Virus record (IMG/VR): IMGVR_UViG_3300045256_000857
Span: 1 to 60,488 of that record
Length of the DNA stretch: 60,488 nucleotides
Direction: 5' to 3' (one strand)
Origin: a virus
Of the stretch, positions 32,111 to 40,254 are shown piece after piece. The position numbers and the translations under genes are program-made. The notes under the pieces are model-generated. The model was not told the DNA's origin, searched no databases, and saw only the letters and a program-made list of their open reading frames with translations. How positions within the stretch are numbered: position 1 is the stretch's first letter; the number at the start of each line of letters is the position of its first letter.

Positions 32111-33373
32111 GTGCTCGAACGCATCACCCTCAGCGCAAGCTTGTACGGCGGCGGCGTCATCCGCAACGCGGACGGCATCCCCACCGACATCCGCCTGTTG
32201 GATCGCGGCGTCAACCGTTCGACCAAGGGTGACTTGCTGTACAGCGACCAAAGCGCGTCGCTCATCAAAACCGAAAGCCAGGACTGGGGCAACGAGTACT
32301 TCTTTGACTACGACCACGCCACCTTCGACGAGAAGAACACCGCGCCCGACAAAGGCATCAGCGCCGGGTGGTACAAGCTCGAGGATCGCGCGGACGGGTT
32401 GTGGGCGGTCGGCATCTCTTGGACGCCCCGCGCGCTCGAGTACCTGAAGAACAAGGAATACAAATACTTCTCCCCGACGTTCTTCTACAACAAGAGCAGC
32501 AAGGAATTCGTCGGGTACGTCAACACCGCGCTCACCAATTACCCCGCGCGCAAGAACCTCGAGCCGCTCGTGCTGAACAACCACGAGCAACCCGAGGACG
32601 CACGCTTCGAGGGTCGCAGCGCGGATCGTCACAGCATCAGCCTCGATCAACTCTGCTCGTCGCTCGAGCGCCTGCTCGAAACCCTGTTCCCCAACTGCTG
32701 GATCAGCGAAGTATTCAACGACTACGCCGTGTTCCGCTTCAACAGCCGCACTTGGAGCGTCCCCTACGTCATCGAATCCGACCAACCGCGCCTCACGGGG
32801 GATGCGGTCGAAGTCGTCCGCACCTACGTCCCCGTGAGTGGAGGAACCACCATGAAGGTACTGCTGAACGCCCTTGGCCTCAAAGACGACGCATCCGAAG
32901 CTCAAGCCGTGGAGCGCTTCAACGCGTTCCAAGCCCAAAACCGCGAGCTGCTCGCCCTCACCGGCAAGGACAGCCTGCCCGAAGCCTTGGGCGTCATCCA
33001 AGGCTGGAAGCAGGGCGCGGCGGCGACCGCGACCGCTCAGGCGCGTATCGCGGAACTCGAGGGTGCGGTCAAGACCGGCGAGTTGAACGCGCTGATCGAA
33101 GAAGGCAAGAAGAACGGCAAGCTCACCCCGGCGCTCGAGGCGTGGGCCCGCACGCAGGAAGCCCCGGCGCTCAAGGCGTTCCTCGAGGTCGCCCCGGTCG
33201 CGGTGCAGAAAACCGAGCACAAGGAACCGGGCGGTAGCTCGAGCAGCAGCGCCGAAGGCGTGCTGATGCACAAGGGCAAGACCTGGGATCAACTCGACGG
33301 CACGGAAAAGCACAACCTTTACCACGACGACAACGCCCTCTACCGCGCGATGCGTGACGCCTCCGGCAACTGA
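32111..33373 (+). CDS. Mu gpI-like head protease with scaffold tail
   Basis: 420 residues from GTG. Residues 1-150 resemble Mu gpI (GISAGWYKLEDRADGLWAVGISWTPRALEYL, YKYFSPTFFYN, NTALTNYPA). Residues about 175-245 (LCSSLERLLETLFPNCWISEVF...) look like an insertion. The C-terminal 170 residues are helical and Ala/Glu-rich, as in scaffolds. It would mature the procapsid and template assembly. Position before the capsid gene fits. Confidence 0.8.
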   Translation: MLERITLSASLYGGGVIRNADGIPTDIRLLDRGVNRSTKGDLLYSDQSASLIKTESQDWGNEYFFDYDHATFDEKNTAPDKGISAGWYKLEDRADGLWAVGISWTPRALEYLKNKEYKYFSPTFFYNKSSKEFVGYVNTALTNYPARKNLEPLVLNNHEQPEDARFEGRSADRHSISLDQLCSSLERLLETLFPNCWISEVFNDYAVFRFNSRTWSVPYVIESDQPRLTGDAVEVVRTYVPVSGGTTMKVLLNALGLKDDASEAQAVERFNAFQAQNRELLALTGKDSLPEALGVIQGWKQGAAATATAQARIAELEGAVKTGELNALIEEGKKNGKLTPALEAWARTQEAPALKAFLEVAPVAVQKTEHKEPGGSSSSSAEGVLMHKGKTWDQLDGTEKHNLYHDDNALYRAMRDASGN

Positions 33374-33381
33374 GCCCGTTT

Positions 33382-33398
33382 CCTAGGGGACTAGGGGA
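33382..33398 (+). repeat. CTAGGGGA tandem element, copy 7
   Basis: Perfect CCTAGGGGACTAGGGGA in the 61-nt gap between protease and capsid genes. No TATACT follows. A separate GAAAGGAAG ribosome site serves the capsid gene. Confidence 0.85.
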
Positions 33399-33434
33399 AC
33401 GCTCCGACCGCCTCACTGAAAGGAAGACCAGCAC

Positions 33435-34583
33435 ATGCCACAAATGAAGCGTGCAGACGCGATCATCCCGGAAATCCTCTTGGACGCCACCGTAGGCGCG
33501 TTCAAGGGCATGAAAGCGCTCGCGGGCACGGCCGCCGCCAGCATTCAAGTCGGTTTGCCGAACGGCTCGAGGGGCGGGGATCGCGTCAAAGTCCCGTACT
33601 TCGACATCCTCGGTGAGTTCGAGGACCTGCCGGACGACGAAGGCGGCGCGGGCAACTTGCCCAAGCTCACCCCGCAGAAGCTCACCATGAGCGCCGACAC
33701 CGCGGTCGTGCGGCACAGCGGTAAGGCGTTCGAGACCTCGGTTTGGGCGCAGCTCGCCGCGAAGTACGCCGATCCCTACGCGGAAGCCGCGCGTCAGCTT
33801 GCCATCGGCTTGCAACGCCGCGCCGACCGCGCGCTGATCGAAGAGGCGCTCACCACGGACCTGAGCATGGACGTGTACAACTTCTCCACGCCGCGCCGCT
33901 TGGATTACGACCTGATGGTGGACGCGCGGGCCCTGTGGGGCGACGAGGACGCGGATATCGCCCTCGCGGTTTGCCACAGCAAAGTGCGCGCGGACCTCTT
34001 GAAGCAAAAAGACGGGCAGGGTCGCCCGCTGTTCCTGGATGCCACCCAGGGGCAACTGACGACCGTGGGCGGCGTGCCGATCATCGCCTCCGACCGTGCG
34101 CCGATTGACTTCCCGAACATCACCGCGACCGGCACGACCCCGCCCGCCGTGACCGTCTCCGGGCGCACGACCCTGGCGGTGGACCGCTTGCGCGTCGAAG
34201 TCACGACCGGCGGCGCTCGAGGAACGGCCGTGGTGCGTTACAGCTTCGACGGCGGCGCGACCTACGCGCAAAGCGCGGTGCTGACCGCCGCGACCGTGCA
34301 GGTGCTGACCGCGCAGGGCGACCCCACCGGCTTGACCTTGAACTTCGCCACCGGCACGTACGCCACGGACAACCTGTACGTCGGTACGCCGCGCTTCACC
34401 ACGCTCGTCGCCAAGCGCAACGCGCTCGTCGTGTGGATGAACGACACGCCGACCGTGAAGAGCTTCGAGGACGTGCTGGCGGACAGCGAGCAAGCGGCGT
34501 TGCACGTCTACTGGTGCGCGCACCGTTACCGCAAGGTCAACGGCACGACCCGCACGGGCGTCGTCGCCCTGCGCCACAACTAA
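33435..34583 (+). CDS. Major capsid protein with inserted beta domain
   Basis: 382 residues. Placement after protease/scaffold, the N-terminal strand-helix pattern, SVWAQLAAKYADPYAEAARQLAIGLQRRAD (spine helix) and PLFLDATQGQLTTVGGVPIIASDRAP are typical of Mu-type HK97-fold capsids. Residues about 232-318 are an extra beta domain (YSFDGGATY, GLTLNFATGTY...D) that also occurs in the tail sheath. A terminator follows, as is common after the most abundant protein. Confidence 0.85.
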   Translation: MPQMKRADAIIPEILLDATVGAFKGMKALAGTAAASIQVGLPNGSRGGDRVKVPYFDILGEFEDLPDDEGGAGNLPKLTPQKLTMSADTAVVRHSGKAFETSVWAQLAAKYADPYAEAARQLAIGLQRRADRALIEEALTTDLSMDVYNFSTPRRLDYDLMVDARALWGDEDADIALAVCHSKVRADLLKQKDGQGRPLFLDATQGQLTTVGGVPIIASDRAPIDFPNITATGTTPPAVTVSGRTTLAVDRLRVEVTTGGARGTAVVRYSFDGGATYAQSAVLTAATVQVLTAQGDPTGLTLNFATGTYATDNLYVGTPRFTTLVAKRNALVVWMNDTPTVKSFEDVLADSEQAALHVYWCAHRYRKVNGTTRTGVVALRHN

Positions 34584-34602
34584 GCCGCCCTCGAGCGACC
34601 AG

Positions 34603-34627
34603 GACCGGGCTGTGTGCCCGGTCTTTT
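34603..34627 (+). terminator. Terminator after the capsid gene
   Basis: GACCGGGC (34,603-34,610), loop TGTGT, GCCCGGTC (34,616-34,623), TTTT. Perfect 8-bp stem. Confidence 0.85.
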
Positions 34628-34682
34628 CGTGTCGTGACTTGCCCGCACGTTCAAATGTTTGCCCTGCGCGACGATTGCACCC

Positions 34683-35435
34683 ATGACCACCGCGCGCCGC
34701 CATTACTTCCGGCAAACCCGCCTCAGCATCGCCAGCGCCGACCGAGCCGGTGAGTTCATGTGGCGCGGCAAGCAACTCGAGGAACCGGGCACGCCCCTGC
34801 CCGTGAACATCCCTAGCCGCAAGCAACTCATGGCGGCGGGTGCGACCACGCTGCACGACCTCGAGGGTGCGACCGTGGAAGAGTTGCAGGACCTGCCCGG
34901 CATCAGTCCCGGATCGGCGGAGCGCATCCTCGCGGCGCTCGAGGCTGCACGCGCGGCGCGCGGGGAGGGCAGCACCAGCATTCACGCGAGCTTCCCGGCG
35001 TTCCCGACGCTCGAGGCGAACGGGTACACGACCCTCGAGAGCCTGGCGGGGCACAGCGAGAAGCTTTTGAAAAGCATCGGGCTCGTTGACGCCGACGCGA
35101 AACGCGTGTTCGTGCGCGTCGCTTACGACCGCCTGCCCGAAGCGTTCCCAAGTCGCGCGGCGCTCGAGGCGGCGGCGTTTTACACCAAGGAAAGCCTGCT
35201 CGAGGAAGCCAGCACCGTGGAATTGCTCACCGCGATTCCCGGTGTGGACACGGCTGCTGCGAACGCGATTCTCGCGGCGCTCGAGGCTGCACGCGCGGCG
35301 CGCGGGGAGGGCAGCACCAGCATTCACGCGAGCTTCCCGGCGTTCCCGACGCTCGAGGCGAACGGGTACACGACCTCAGGAGGAAGTGAGCATGTTCCTA
35401 ACCAAGTCCACACCCGTGAAATTCGTCGCGCCTGA
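34683..35435 (+). CDS. HhH-repeat protein with internal duplication, C-terminus rearranged
   Basis: 250 residues from the ATG at 34,683. Helix-hairpin-helix-like units: VEELQDLPGISPGSAERILAALEAARAARG and VELLTAIPGVDTAAANAILAALEAARAARG. A perfect 105-bp repeat encodes the end of each unit plus a 20-residue linker. After the second copy the frame runs through the ribosome site and start of the next gene, so the C-terminal 20 residues look accidental and the gene appears truncated by recombination. Capsid-associated role by position only. Confidence 0.65.
   Translation: MTTARRHYFRQTRLSIASADRAGEFMWRGKQLEEPGTPLPVNIPSRKQLMAAGATTLHDLEGATVEELQDLPGISPGSAERILAALEAARAARGEGSTSIHASFPAFPTLEANGYTTLESLAGHSEKLLKSIGLVDADAKRVFVRVAYDRLPEAFPSRAALEAAAFYTKESLLEEASTVELLTAIPGVDTAAANAILAALEAARAARGEGSTSIHASFPAFPTLEANGYTTSGGSEHVPNQVHTREIRRA
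34929..35033 (+). repeat. 105-bp direct repeat, copy A
   Basis: Identical over 105 bp to 35,271-35,375; start-to-start distance is 342 bp (114 codons), same frame. Begins CTCGCGGCGCTCGAGG and ends GGGTACACGACC. Confidence 0.97.
35271..35375 (+). repeat. 105-bp direct repeat, copy B
   Basis: Second perfect copy; it ends 4 nt before the AGGAGG of the next gene. Perfect identity at synonymous positions implies a recent event. Confidence 0.97.
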
Positions 35436-35832
35436 CGGTGTGACTTACCCGGCAGAGGTCACGCATATCTGGAGTGCGCGTTGTGTCAACCTCAAATACA
35501 CCGTAGGCGACGAGGAGAAAGCTGCCTCGAGCGTGATGCACGGCAGTTACTTCCCCGGCGCGACGGTCAACTGCTGGCTCGAGACCGGCGACCTCTGGTA
35601 TCAGTGGACTGCGCCGTCGCCCGCGAAGATCAAGGACGGCATCTACCCGTTGGCGACCCTCGAGCGACCCACGGGCGTGATCGCGCAGATCTACCGCGAC
35701 GGCGACGAGTTCAAAGTCGCCACGTTGGGCAAGCCCGGCCAACCCTTTGCGGACGACCCCGCGCTGCTCGAGGACGGCGACGTGCAAACCGTCATCTCCT
35801 GGCTGCGCGACGGCGGCAATCAACCCATCTGA
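35392..35832 (+). CDS. Hypothetical head protein
   Basis: 146 residues, ATG after AGGAGGAAGTGAGC. Beta-rich: KFVAPDGVTYPAEVTHIWSARCVNLKY, HGSYFPGATVNCWLE, with a C-terminal helix. Lies between capsid and connector genes and joins the next gene by TGATG, so a capsid decoration or head-completion role is possible. Confidence 0.6.
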   Translation: MFLTKSTPVKFVAPDGVTYPAEVTHIWSARCVNLKYTVGDEEKAASSVMHGSYFPGATVNCWLETGDLWYQWTAPSPAKIKDGIYPLATLERPTGVIAQIYRDGDEFKVATLGKPGQPFADDPALLEDGDVQTVISWLRDGGNQPI

Positions 35833-36254
35833 TGCGCTACGCCGAAGCCAGCGACCTCGAGAGTCCGTCCCTCGGCTTACCCCCGAGGGCGCTCGAGGAT
35901 GTAGACCCCGACGACACGCGCCGCGCGCTCGAGGACGCCTCGAGCCTGGCGAGCGGGTACTTGGGTCGCCGCTTCACCCTGCCGCTCATCGCCTGGGGCA
36001 ACGACCTCAAAGGCTGCGTGTGCAAGATCGCCGCGTACAACCTGCTCACCGGCTTGGGCTTCAACCCGATCAGCGGTTCGGCCGACGAACAGGTGCGCCT
36101 GCGCTACGAGGACGCGATGCGTTGGCTGACCGACGTGAGCAAAGGCATCGTCTACCCGGACGGCTTGACCGACTCGAGCCCGCCGGACGACTCGAGCGAC
36201 GACGATTTCGGCACGCCGGAATTCAACGGGTATGCCCGAAGGAACTGGCGATGA
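35832..36254 (+). CDS. Mu gp36-like head-tail connector (DUF1320)
   Basis: 140 residues. RYAEASDLES, then TRRALEDASSLASGYLGRRFTLPLI, a helix LKGCVCKIAAYNLLTG, and RYEDAMRWLTDVSKGIVYP match DUF1320. It forms a ring on the portal. Acidic Ser/Asp-rich tail. TGATG start overlap and ATGA end overlap. Confidence 0.85.
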   Translation: MRYAEASDLESPSLGLPPRALEDVDPDDTRRALEDASSLASGYLGRRFTLPLIAWGNDLKGCVCKIAAYNLLTGLGFNPISGSADEQVRLRYEDAMRWLTDVSKGIVYPDGLTDSSPPDDSSDDDFGTPEFNGYARRNWR

Positions 36255-36409
36255 GGGCGAGCCGTGCGATTGCCTCCATGCTGCTGCTCGCCGCGCTCGC
36301 CTCGAGCAACCAACCCGCGCTGGGCGGCGGTCGCTTCCAGTACCACGAGCCCAACTGGAACGCGCCCGACCCGAACCACCCCGCGAACCGGCGACGGAGG
36401 AAACGGTAG
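36251..36409 (+). CDS. Small secreted protein inside the connector operon
   Basis: 52 residues, too small for usual gene finders. MRASRAIASMLLLAALASS is a signal peptide; the likely mature part is about 30 residues (GGGRFQYHEPNWNAPDPNHP and a basic end RRRRKR). It begins in an ATGA overlap and its stop overlaps the next GTG. Role unknown; a secreted product here is unexpected. Confidence 0.55.
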   Translation: MRASRAIASMLLLAALASSNQPALGGGRFQYHEPNWNAPDPNHPANRRRRKR

Positions 36410-36891
36410 TGGTCATCAAAGGACTTGACCCGATGCTGGCGTATTTGAATCGTATTGCCAGCGGCAAAACCCAAGCGGACATGCTCGAGGCGGTCGGGAG
36501 CGCCCTCGTGGACGTGACCGCCGGGCGCTTCGCCAGCGAAACCGACCCCAGCGGTCGCCCGTGGGTCAAAAGCCAACGCGCGCTCGAGCAGGGCGGGCAG
36601 ACCTTGAGCGACAACGCCACACTGCGTCGCTCCTTTCGTTACCTTGTCGTCTCGAGCGACGCCGTGAGCTACGGCACGCCCGTCTGGTACGCCAAGGTGC
36701 ATCAAGACGGCATGGTCATCCAAGCCAAGCGCGGCAAGGCGTTGCGCTGGAACCAGGGCGGCACGCAACGCTTCGCGCGCAAAGTGACCATCCCCGAGCG
36801 CCGGATGCTGCCCGAGAACGAAGAACCCGAGGAGTACCAGCGCGCGGCCCGAGCCGCCGTTGGCGTCGTGCTGCTGAAAGGCGTGCCGTGA
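36409..36891 (+). CDS. Mu gpG-like virion morphogenesis protein
   Basis: 160 residues from GTG after GGAGGAAACGGTA. ADMLEAVGSALVDVTAGRFASETDPSGRPW and LRRSFRYLVVSSDAVSYGT fit phage virion morphogenesis (tail completion) proteins. A C-terminal KVTIPERRMLP is typical. Likely head-tail joining. Confidence 0.8.
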   Translation: MVIKGLDPMLAYLNRIASGKTQADMLEAVGSALVDVTAGRFASETDPSGRPWVKSQRALEQGGQTLSDNATLRRSFRYLVVSSDAVSYGTPVWYAKVHQDGMVIQAKRGKALRWNQGGTQRFARKVTIPERRMLPENEEPEEYQRAARAAVGVVLLKGVP

Positions 36892-37394
36892 TCCAAGAGT
36901 ATTTTGAGGCGCTCAAGGCTGAACTGGATACGGTCAGCGGCGGGGACTTCCCGGTCGAACTCAGTGCGCGCTTCCTGCACCGCCACGACGCGCCCCCTCG
37001 AGTCGTTCTCGTGCCGATGCAGGGCAACTGGACGGAGCCGAGCATCAGCACCATCGAAGACGAGGACAGCGACGACGGCTTGATAGCCGGTCAGATCAGT
37101 GACACGAGCTTCGACCGCAAAGTCAACATCCTTCATTACATCCTCGAAGCCGACCTTCAAAAAGCCGAGGCGCTGCTCGAGCAGATTGCCGGGGTGATTC
37201 AACGCATCGCCGGGGGACGGATCGAGAGCCTGTTCGAGGACTGGACGGTCGGGCAGCGCGATCAACTCGTGACCAAAGGCGAGGTCGTGACTTTGCACGT
37301 CACACTCAAAACCACCCTCCGCGATAGTGACGCGGACGCGAAGACGATTTTTGCCGATGTCATCACGCGCTGCGCCACCCTGCCCAACCCCTAG
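36888..37394 (+). CDS. Mu gp37-like tail terminator (DUF1834-like)
   Basis: 168 residues from GTG in a GTGA overlap. Alpha/beta with an N-terminal helix (YFEALKAELDTV), ILHYILEADLQKAEALLEQI, and strands in the second half (VVTLHVTLKTTL). Position just before the sheath matches the tail-terminator of Mu-like phages; motif evidence is modest. Confidence 0.6.
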   Translation: MIQEYFEALKAELDTVSGGDFPVELSARFLHRHDAPPRVVLVPMQGNWTEPSISTIEDEDSDDGLIAGQISDTSFDRKVNILHYILEADLQKAEALLEQIAGVIQRIAGGRIESLFEDWTVGQRDQLVTKGEVVTLHVTLKTTLRDSDADAKTIFADVITRCATLPNP

Positions 37395-37417
37395 GCGCGG
37401 CTGTCACGAGGAGAGCC

Positions 37418-37786
37418 ATGACCCAAAGAGCATCCAAAGCCGACAAGCTCGAGACCACCGCTGCGGACACCGGCAAACTTGGCACGACGCTGCAACTCGA
37501 GCCGCCCGTTACCCCCGCAGGCGAGACCGTCGTGACCGACCCGGAAACGACCACGACGACGGTTGTTGAGACGCAGACGACCACGACGACAACCACCGAG
37601 ACGAACGACGACACCACCGACGCCGACAAGCTCGAGCCGTTCGAGGTCTGGGCGGAGCGCGCGGGCACACCCAGCGACACCCTCGCGGGCGTCGTCTACC
37701 AGCAGCAATGGCCGGTCGGACGCGAGATGAAGCGCGCGGACTTCGACGCGGCGGTCACGGCGTTCCTCGAGACGCCCGTCGGCTAA
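37418..37786 (+). CDS. Thr-rich protein upstream of sheath (Mu gp38-like position)
   Basis: 122 residues. A low-complexity Thr/Glu/Val stretch (residues about 42-67, encoded by ACGACC-type repeats at 37,549-37,610) links a polar N-terminus to a compact C-terminal part (FEVWAERAGTPSDTLAGVVYQQQWP). The same gene position in Mu holds a small protein of unknown role. Preceded by GAGGAGAG. Confidence 0.6.
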   Translation: MTQRASKADKLETTAADTGKLGTTLQLEPPVTPAGETVVTDPETTTTTVVETQTTTTTTTETNDDTTDADKLEPFEVWAERAGTPSDTLAGVVYQQQWPVGREMKRADFDAAVTAFLETPVG

Positions 37787-37801
37787 AAGGAGACCTGACC
37801 C

Positions 37802-39241
37802 ATGCCTAAAGGACCACTGCCCGACGCGTTCATTGACCTCTTGGACGGTCGCCTCGGCACGCTGCCCCCCAGCCTCGACGGTATTCACGCCAAGGTCGGC
37901 GTCTCGAGTCTCGGTGCGACCAACAGCGTCGTCACCATCACCAGCTTGGACGACGTGACCGCCAAGCTCGGCACGGGCCCGCTGGCGGAGAAGTGCGCCG
38001 CGACCCTGCAAATGGGCTTGCGTCCGATCTACGCCGTACCCGCCGGGGTGGGCACGGCTGGCAGCAACAGCACCGTCACCGTGACCCGCGCGAGCACGCC
38101 CGGCACGGCCAACCTCACCGTCTCCGGCACGCCCAGGGACGATTACGACGTGATCGTGCGCATCACCCGCGCGGCGGCGAACCTCGCCGCGAACCTCGCG
38201 GCGTTCCAGTTCTCCCTCGACGGCGGCGATAACTGGAGCCTCGAGACCAGCGTGCCCGTCGGTGGGGCGTACAACGTCCTCGCGGCGGAGACGGGTCTGA
38301 CGCTGACCTTCGTAGACGGCACGTTCGTCGTCGATGAGACCTTCGCTTTCCGCTCCACGGGTCCCGTGATGAGCGCGGGCACGATGGGCACGGCCGTGGA
38401 TGCGGTCATCGGCAGCATCTACGGTTTCGAGGCGATTCACGTCGTCGGCTCGTGCCCGGCTGCGGTCGCCGTCGCCTTCGACGCCAAGCTCGTCGCCGCG
38501 AGGAACGCGTTCAAGTACCTGTGCGGCATCGTGGAAACGCGCATGCCGACGGCTGCGGAAACCGTGGATCAGTGGAAGACGGCGATTGCCACCGACTACG
38601 TGAACTTCTCCAGCAAGTTCGTCAGCGTCGTCGCCGCGTGGGGCGAGGTCGTCAGCCAACTCACCGGGCGTCAGAACCGCGCTAACCTCGGTGCGCAGTT
38701 CGTCGGGTGGAGCTTGCAGGGCGACGTGTCCGCGAGCCCCGGCGAGGTCATCCGCGGCGGCGTGCCGCAGATCGTCTCTCTCGGGCACAACGAGTACCTC
38801 AGCCCCGGACTGGACGCCGCGCGCTTCGTCACCTTCCGCACGTACGACGGCATCAACGGCTTCTACATCACGAACTGGATGAGCGCCGCCGGGGTGCTCA
38901 GCGACTTCCAATTCGGCGAGCGTGGACGCACCATCAACAAAGTCTGCCGCCTCGAGCGCCTGGCCGCGCTGCGCTTCGTCCACAGCAAGGTGCGCGTCAC
39001 CCGTGACGGCAAACTCGACCCGCGCGACCTGGGACCGATCCAGGCGTACCTCGAGAACCCGCTCAACGAGATGCAAGCGCGCAACGAGATCAGCAACTTC
39101 ACCGTCACCATCAACCCCGACCAGAACATCCTCAGCACCAGCACCATCTTCGTGGACATCGCCGTCGTGCCCGTGGGCATCGCCCGCTGGATCGGCATGA
39201 CCATCGGCTTCGCCAACCCGCGCCTCCAAGTCGCGGCTTAA
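37802..39241 (+). CDS. Tail sheath protein (Mu gpL-like)
   Basis: 479 residues after AAAAGGAGACCTG. Sheath hallmarks: PLPDAFIDLLDGRLGTLPP, a C-terminal domain with YDGINGFYITNWMSA, RTINKVCRLERLAALRF and VPVGIARWIGMTIGFANP. Residues about 82-185 are an inserted beta domain (FSLDGGDNWS, GLTLTFVDGTF) like that in the capsid protein. It establishes a contractile tail. Confidence 0.9.
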   Translation: MPKGPLPDAFIDLLDGRLGTLPPSLDGIHAKVGVSSLGATNSVVTITSLDDVTAKLGTGPLAEKCAATLQMGLRPIYAVPAGVGTAGSNSTVTVTRASTPGTANLTVSGTPRDDYDVIVRITRAAANLAANLAAFQFSLDGGDNWSLETSVPVGGAYNVLAAETGLTLTFVDGTFVVDETFAFRSTGPVMSAGTMGTAVDAVIGSIYGFEAIHVVGSCPAAVAVAFDAKLVAARNAFKYLCGIVETRMPTAAETVDQWKTAIATDYVNFSSKFVSVVAAWGEVVSQLTGRQNRANLGAQFVGWSLQGDVSASPGEVIRGGVPQIVSLGHNEYLSPGLDAARFVTFRTYDGINGFYITNWMSAAGVLSDFQFGERGRTINKVCRLERLAALRFVHSKVRVTRDGKLDPRDLGPIQAYLENPLNEMQARNEISNFTVTINPDQNILSTSTIFVDIAVVPVGIARWIGMTIGFANPRLQVAA

Positions 39242-39255
39242 AGGAGGCGTGACTC

Positions 39256-39717
39256 ATGGCTAAAAGCAATCAGGGCGCATTCGTCAACGGTCAGTTTTAC
39301 AACTGGGCGAGGACGGAATGGAGCCTCGGCGGAGACCGCGTCGTCGCCATCAAGAGCATGGACTGGGACGACGAACTCGAGCGCGAAATGGTCTACGGCG
39401 CGGGCAACCAACCGCTGGGCACGGCGGAAGGCAACTACAAAGCCTCGTGGAAGGCGACCGTCTACCTCGAGGACTTCCAGGACATCGTCGCGCCGAAGCT
39501 CGGCAATATCCTCTACGAGCACGACCCGTTCGACGTGACCGTGATGTACGCCAAGCCCGGCGGGCCCACGGTGCGCCGCGACATCAAAGGCATTCGCATC
39601 ACGAAGATCACTGAGAAAGGCGCGCAGAACGACAAGGAAGCCGTCGTGGAAATCGAGGGGATGCCGACGGCGATCTGGCGCGACGGTAAGAAACCCGTCC
39701 GCGTCGGCTCGAGCTAA
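39256..39717 (+). CDS. Tail tube protein
   Basis: 153 residues, beta-rich, immediately after the sheath: FVNGQFYNWARTEWSLGGDRV, SMDWDDELEREMVYGAG, NYKASWKATVYLEDF, GIRITKITEKGAQNDKEAVVEI. This pattern and order identify the inner tube of contractile tails. Ribosome site AAGGAGG. Confidence 0.88.
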   Translation: MAKSNQGAFVNGQFYNWARTEWSLGGDRVVAIKSMDWDDELEREMVYGAGNQPLGTAEGNYKASWKATVYLEDFQDIVAPKLGNILYEHDPFDVTVMYAKPGGPTVRRDIKGIRITKITEKGAQNDKEAVVEIEGMPTAIWRDGKKPVRVGSS

Positions 39718-39736
39718 GCCCTAACCCTGGTACGAC

Positions 39737-39760
39737 CAGCCGCTCCCCAGGGGGCGGCTG
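39737..39760 (+). terminator. Weak terminator-like hairpin after the tube gene
   Basis: CAGCCGC (39,737-39,743) with GCGGCTG (39,754-39,760), followed by TATTTC. Probably an attenuator or mRNA-stability hairpin lowering expression beyond the abundant tube gene. Confidence 0.45.
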
Positions 39761-39781
39761 TATTTCAAAGCGGAGGAACGC

Positions 39782-40093
39782 ATGGAAATCCCGAAGGAAA
39801 CCGTCCAGCAACTCAAAACCGAGCACCCCGGCGTGCAACTGTACCGCGTCACCAACTCGAAGCTCGAGTTCATCCTTCGTCCGCCCACCGAAGCCGAATT
39901 CAAGCGCTGGCAGGACACGAACAAGAACGACCCGCTCGCCGGTGATCGCCTCGTGACCGACTGCGTACTGTACCCGAGCGCCGACGACTTCAAGGGGTTG
40001 GTCAGCCTCAAACCCGCGCTCGTCGCCAGCCTGGGTGAAAAGGTGCTCGAGATCGCCGGGTTCGACCAGAACGCACGGGTGGAAGAACTGTAG
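39782..40093 (+). CDS. Tail assembly chaperone, upstream (G) part
   Basis: 103 residues: IPKETVQQLKTEHPGVQLYRVT, LEFILRPPTEAEFKRWQD, a pattern typical of chaperones located between tube and tape measure. GGAGGAACG precedes the ATG. An open -1 frame continues beyond its stop (to 40,254), as expected for a gpG/gpGT frameshift pair. Confidence 0.8.
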   Translation: MEIPKETVQQLKTEHPGVQLYRVTNSKLEFILRPPTEAEFKRWQDTNKNDPLAGDRLVTDCVLYPSADDFKGLVSLKPALVASLGEKVLEIAGFDQNARVEEL

Positions 40094-40254
40094 CCCTCCT
40101 GCGCCGCGCCCGCGAGGACGACGACCTCCTCGCCGCGCGGTGTCTCCTCGCTGCCCGACGTGGCGAGGAAACAATGGAGGGCATCGTCGGGGCGCTGTTG
40201 GAACTTGACCACTGGCGCACAGTGGAAGCGGTCGCCAAAGCGCTCGCGGAGTGA
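40094..40254 (+). CDS. Tail chaperone frameshift extension (T part, -1 frame)
   Basis: The -1 frame is open across the stop and encodes VALLRRAREDDDLLAARC and ETMEGIVGALLELDHW and TVEAVAKALAE, a helical domain with real coding character. A run GAAAAGG at 40,037-40,043 in the upstream gene is a possible slip site (single-codon AAG slip); no canonical X-XXY-YYZ heptamer was seen, so the exact fusion point is unknown. Alternatively translated from ATG 40,172. Confidence 0.6.

Noticed and set aside
33171-35327. 718-residue open frame on the minus strand across the capsid and following genes
   Set aside because: It is antisense to well-supported head genes, lacks a ribosome site and domains, and reflects GC-rich antisense frame opening.
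37549-37610. ACGACC-type microsatellite as a regulatory repeat
   Set aside because: It is in frame and encodes a Thr-rich linker; no regulatory feature accompanies it.
37391-39229. 612-residue minus-strand open frame opposite the tail sheath
   Set aside because: Composition (His/Asp/Gly/Arg-rich) is typical of antisense of a high-GC gene, and the plus strand has clear sheath motifs.
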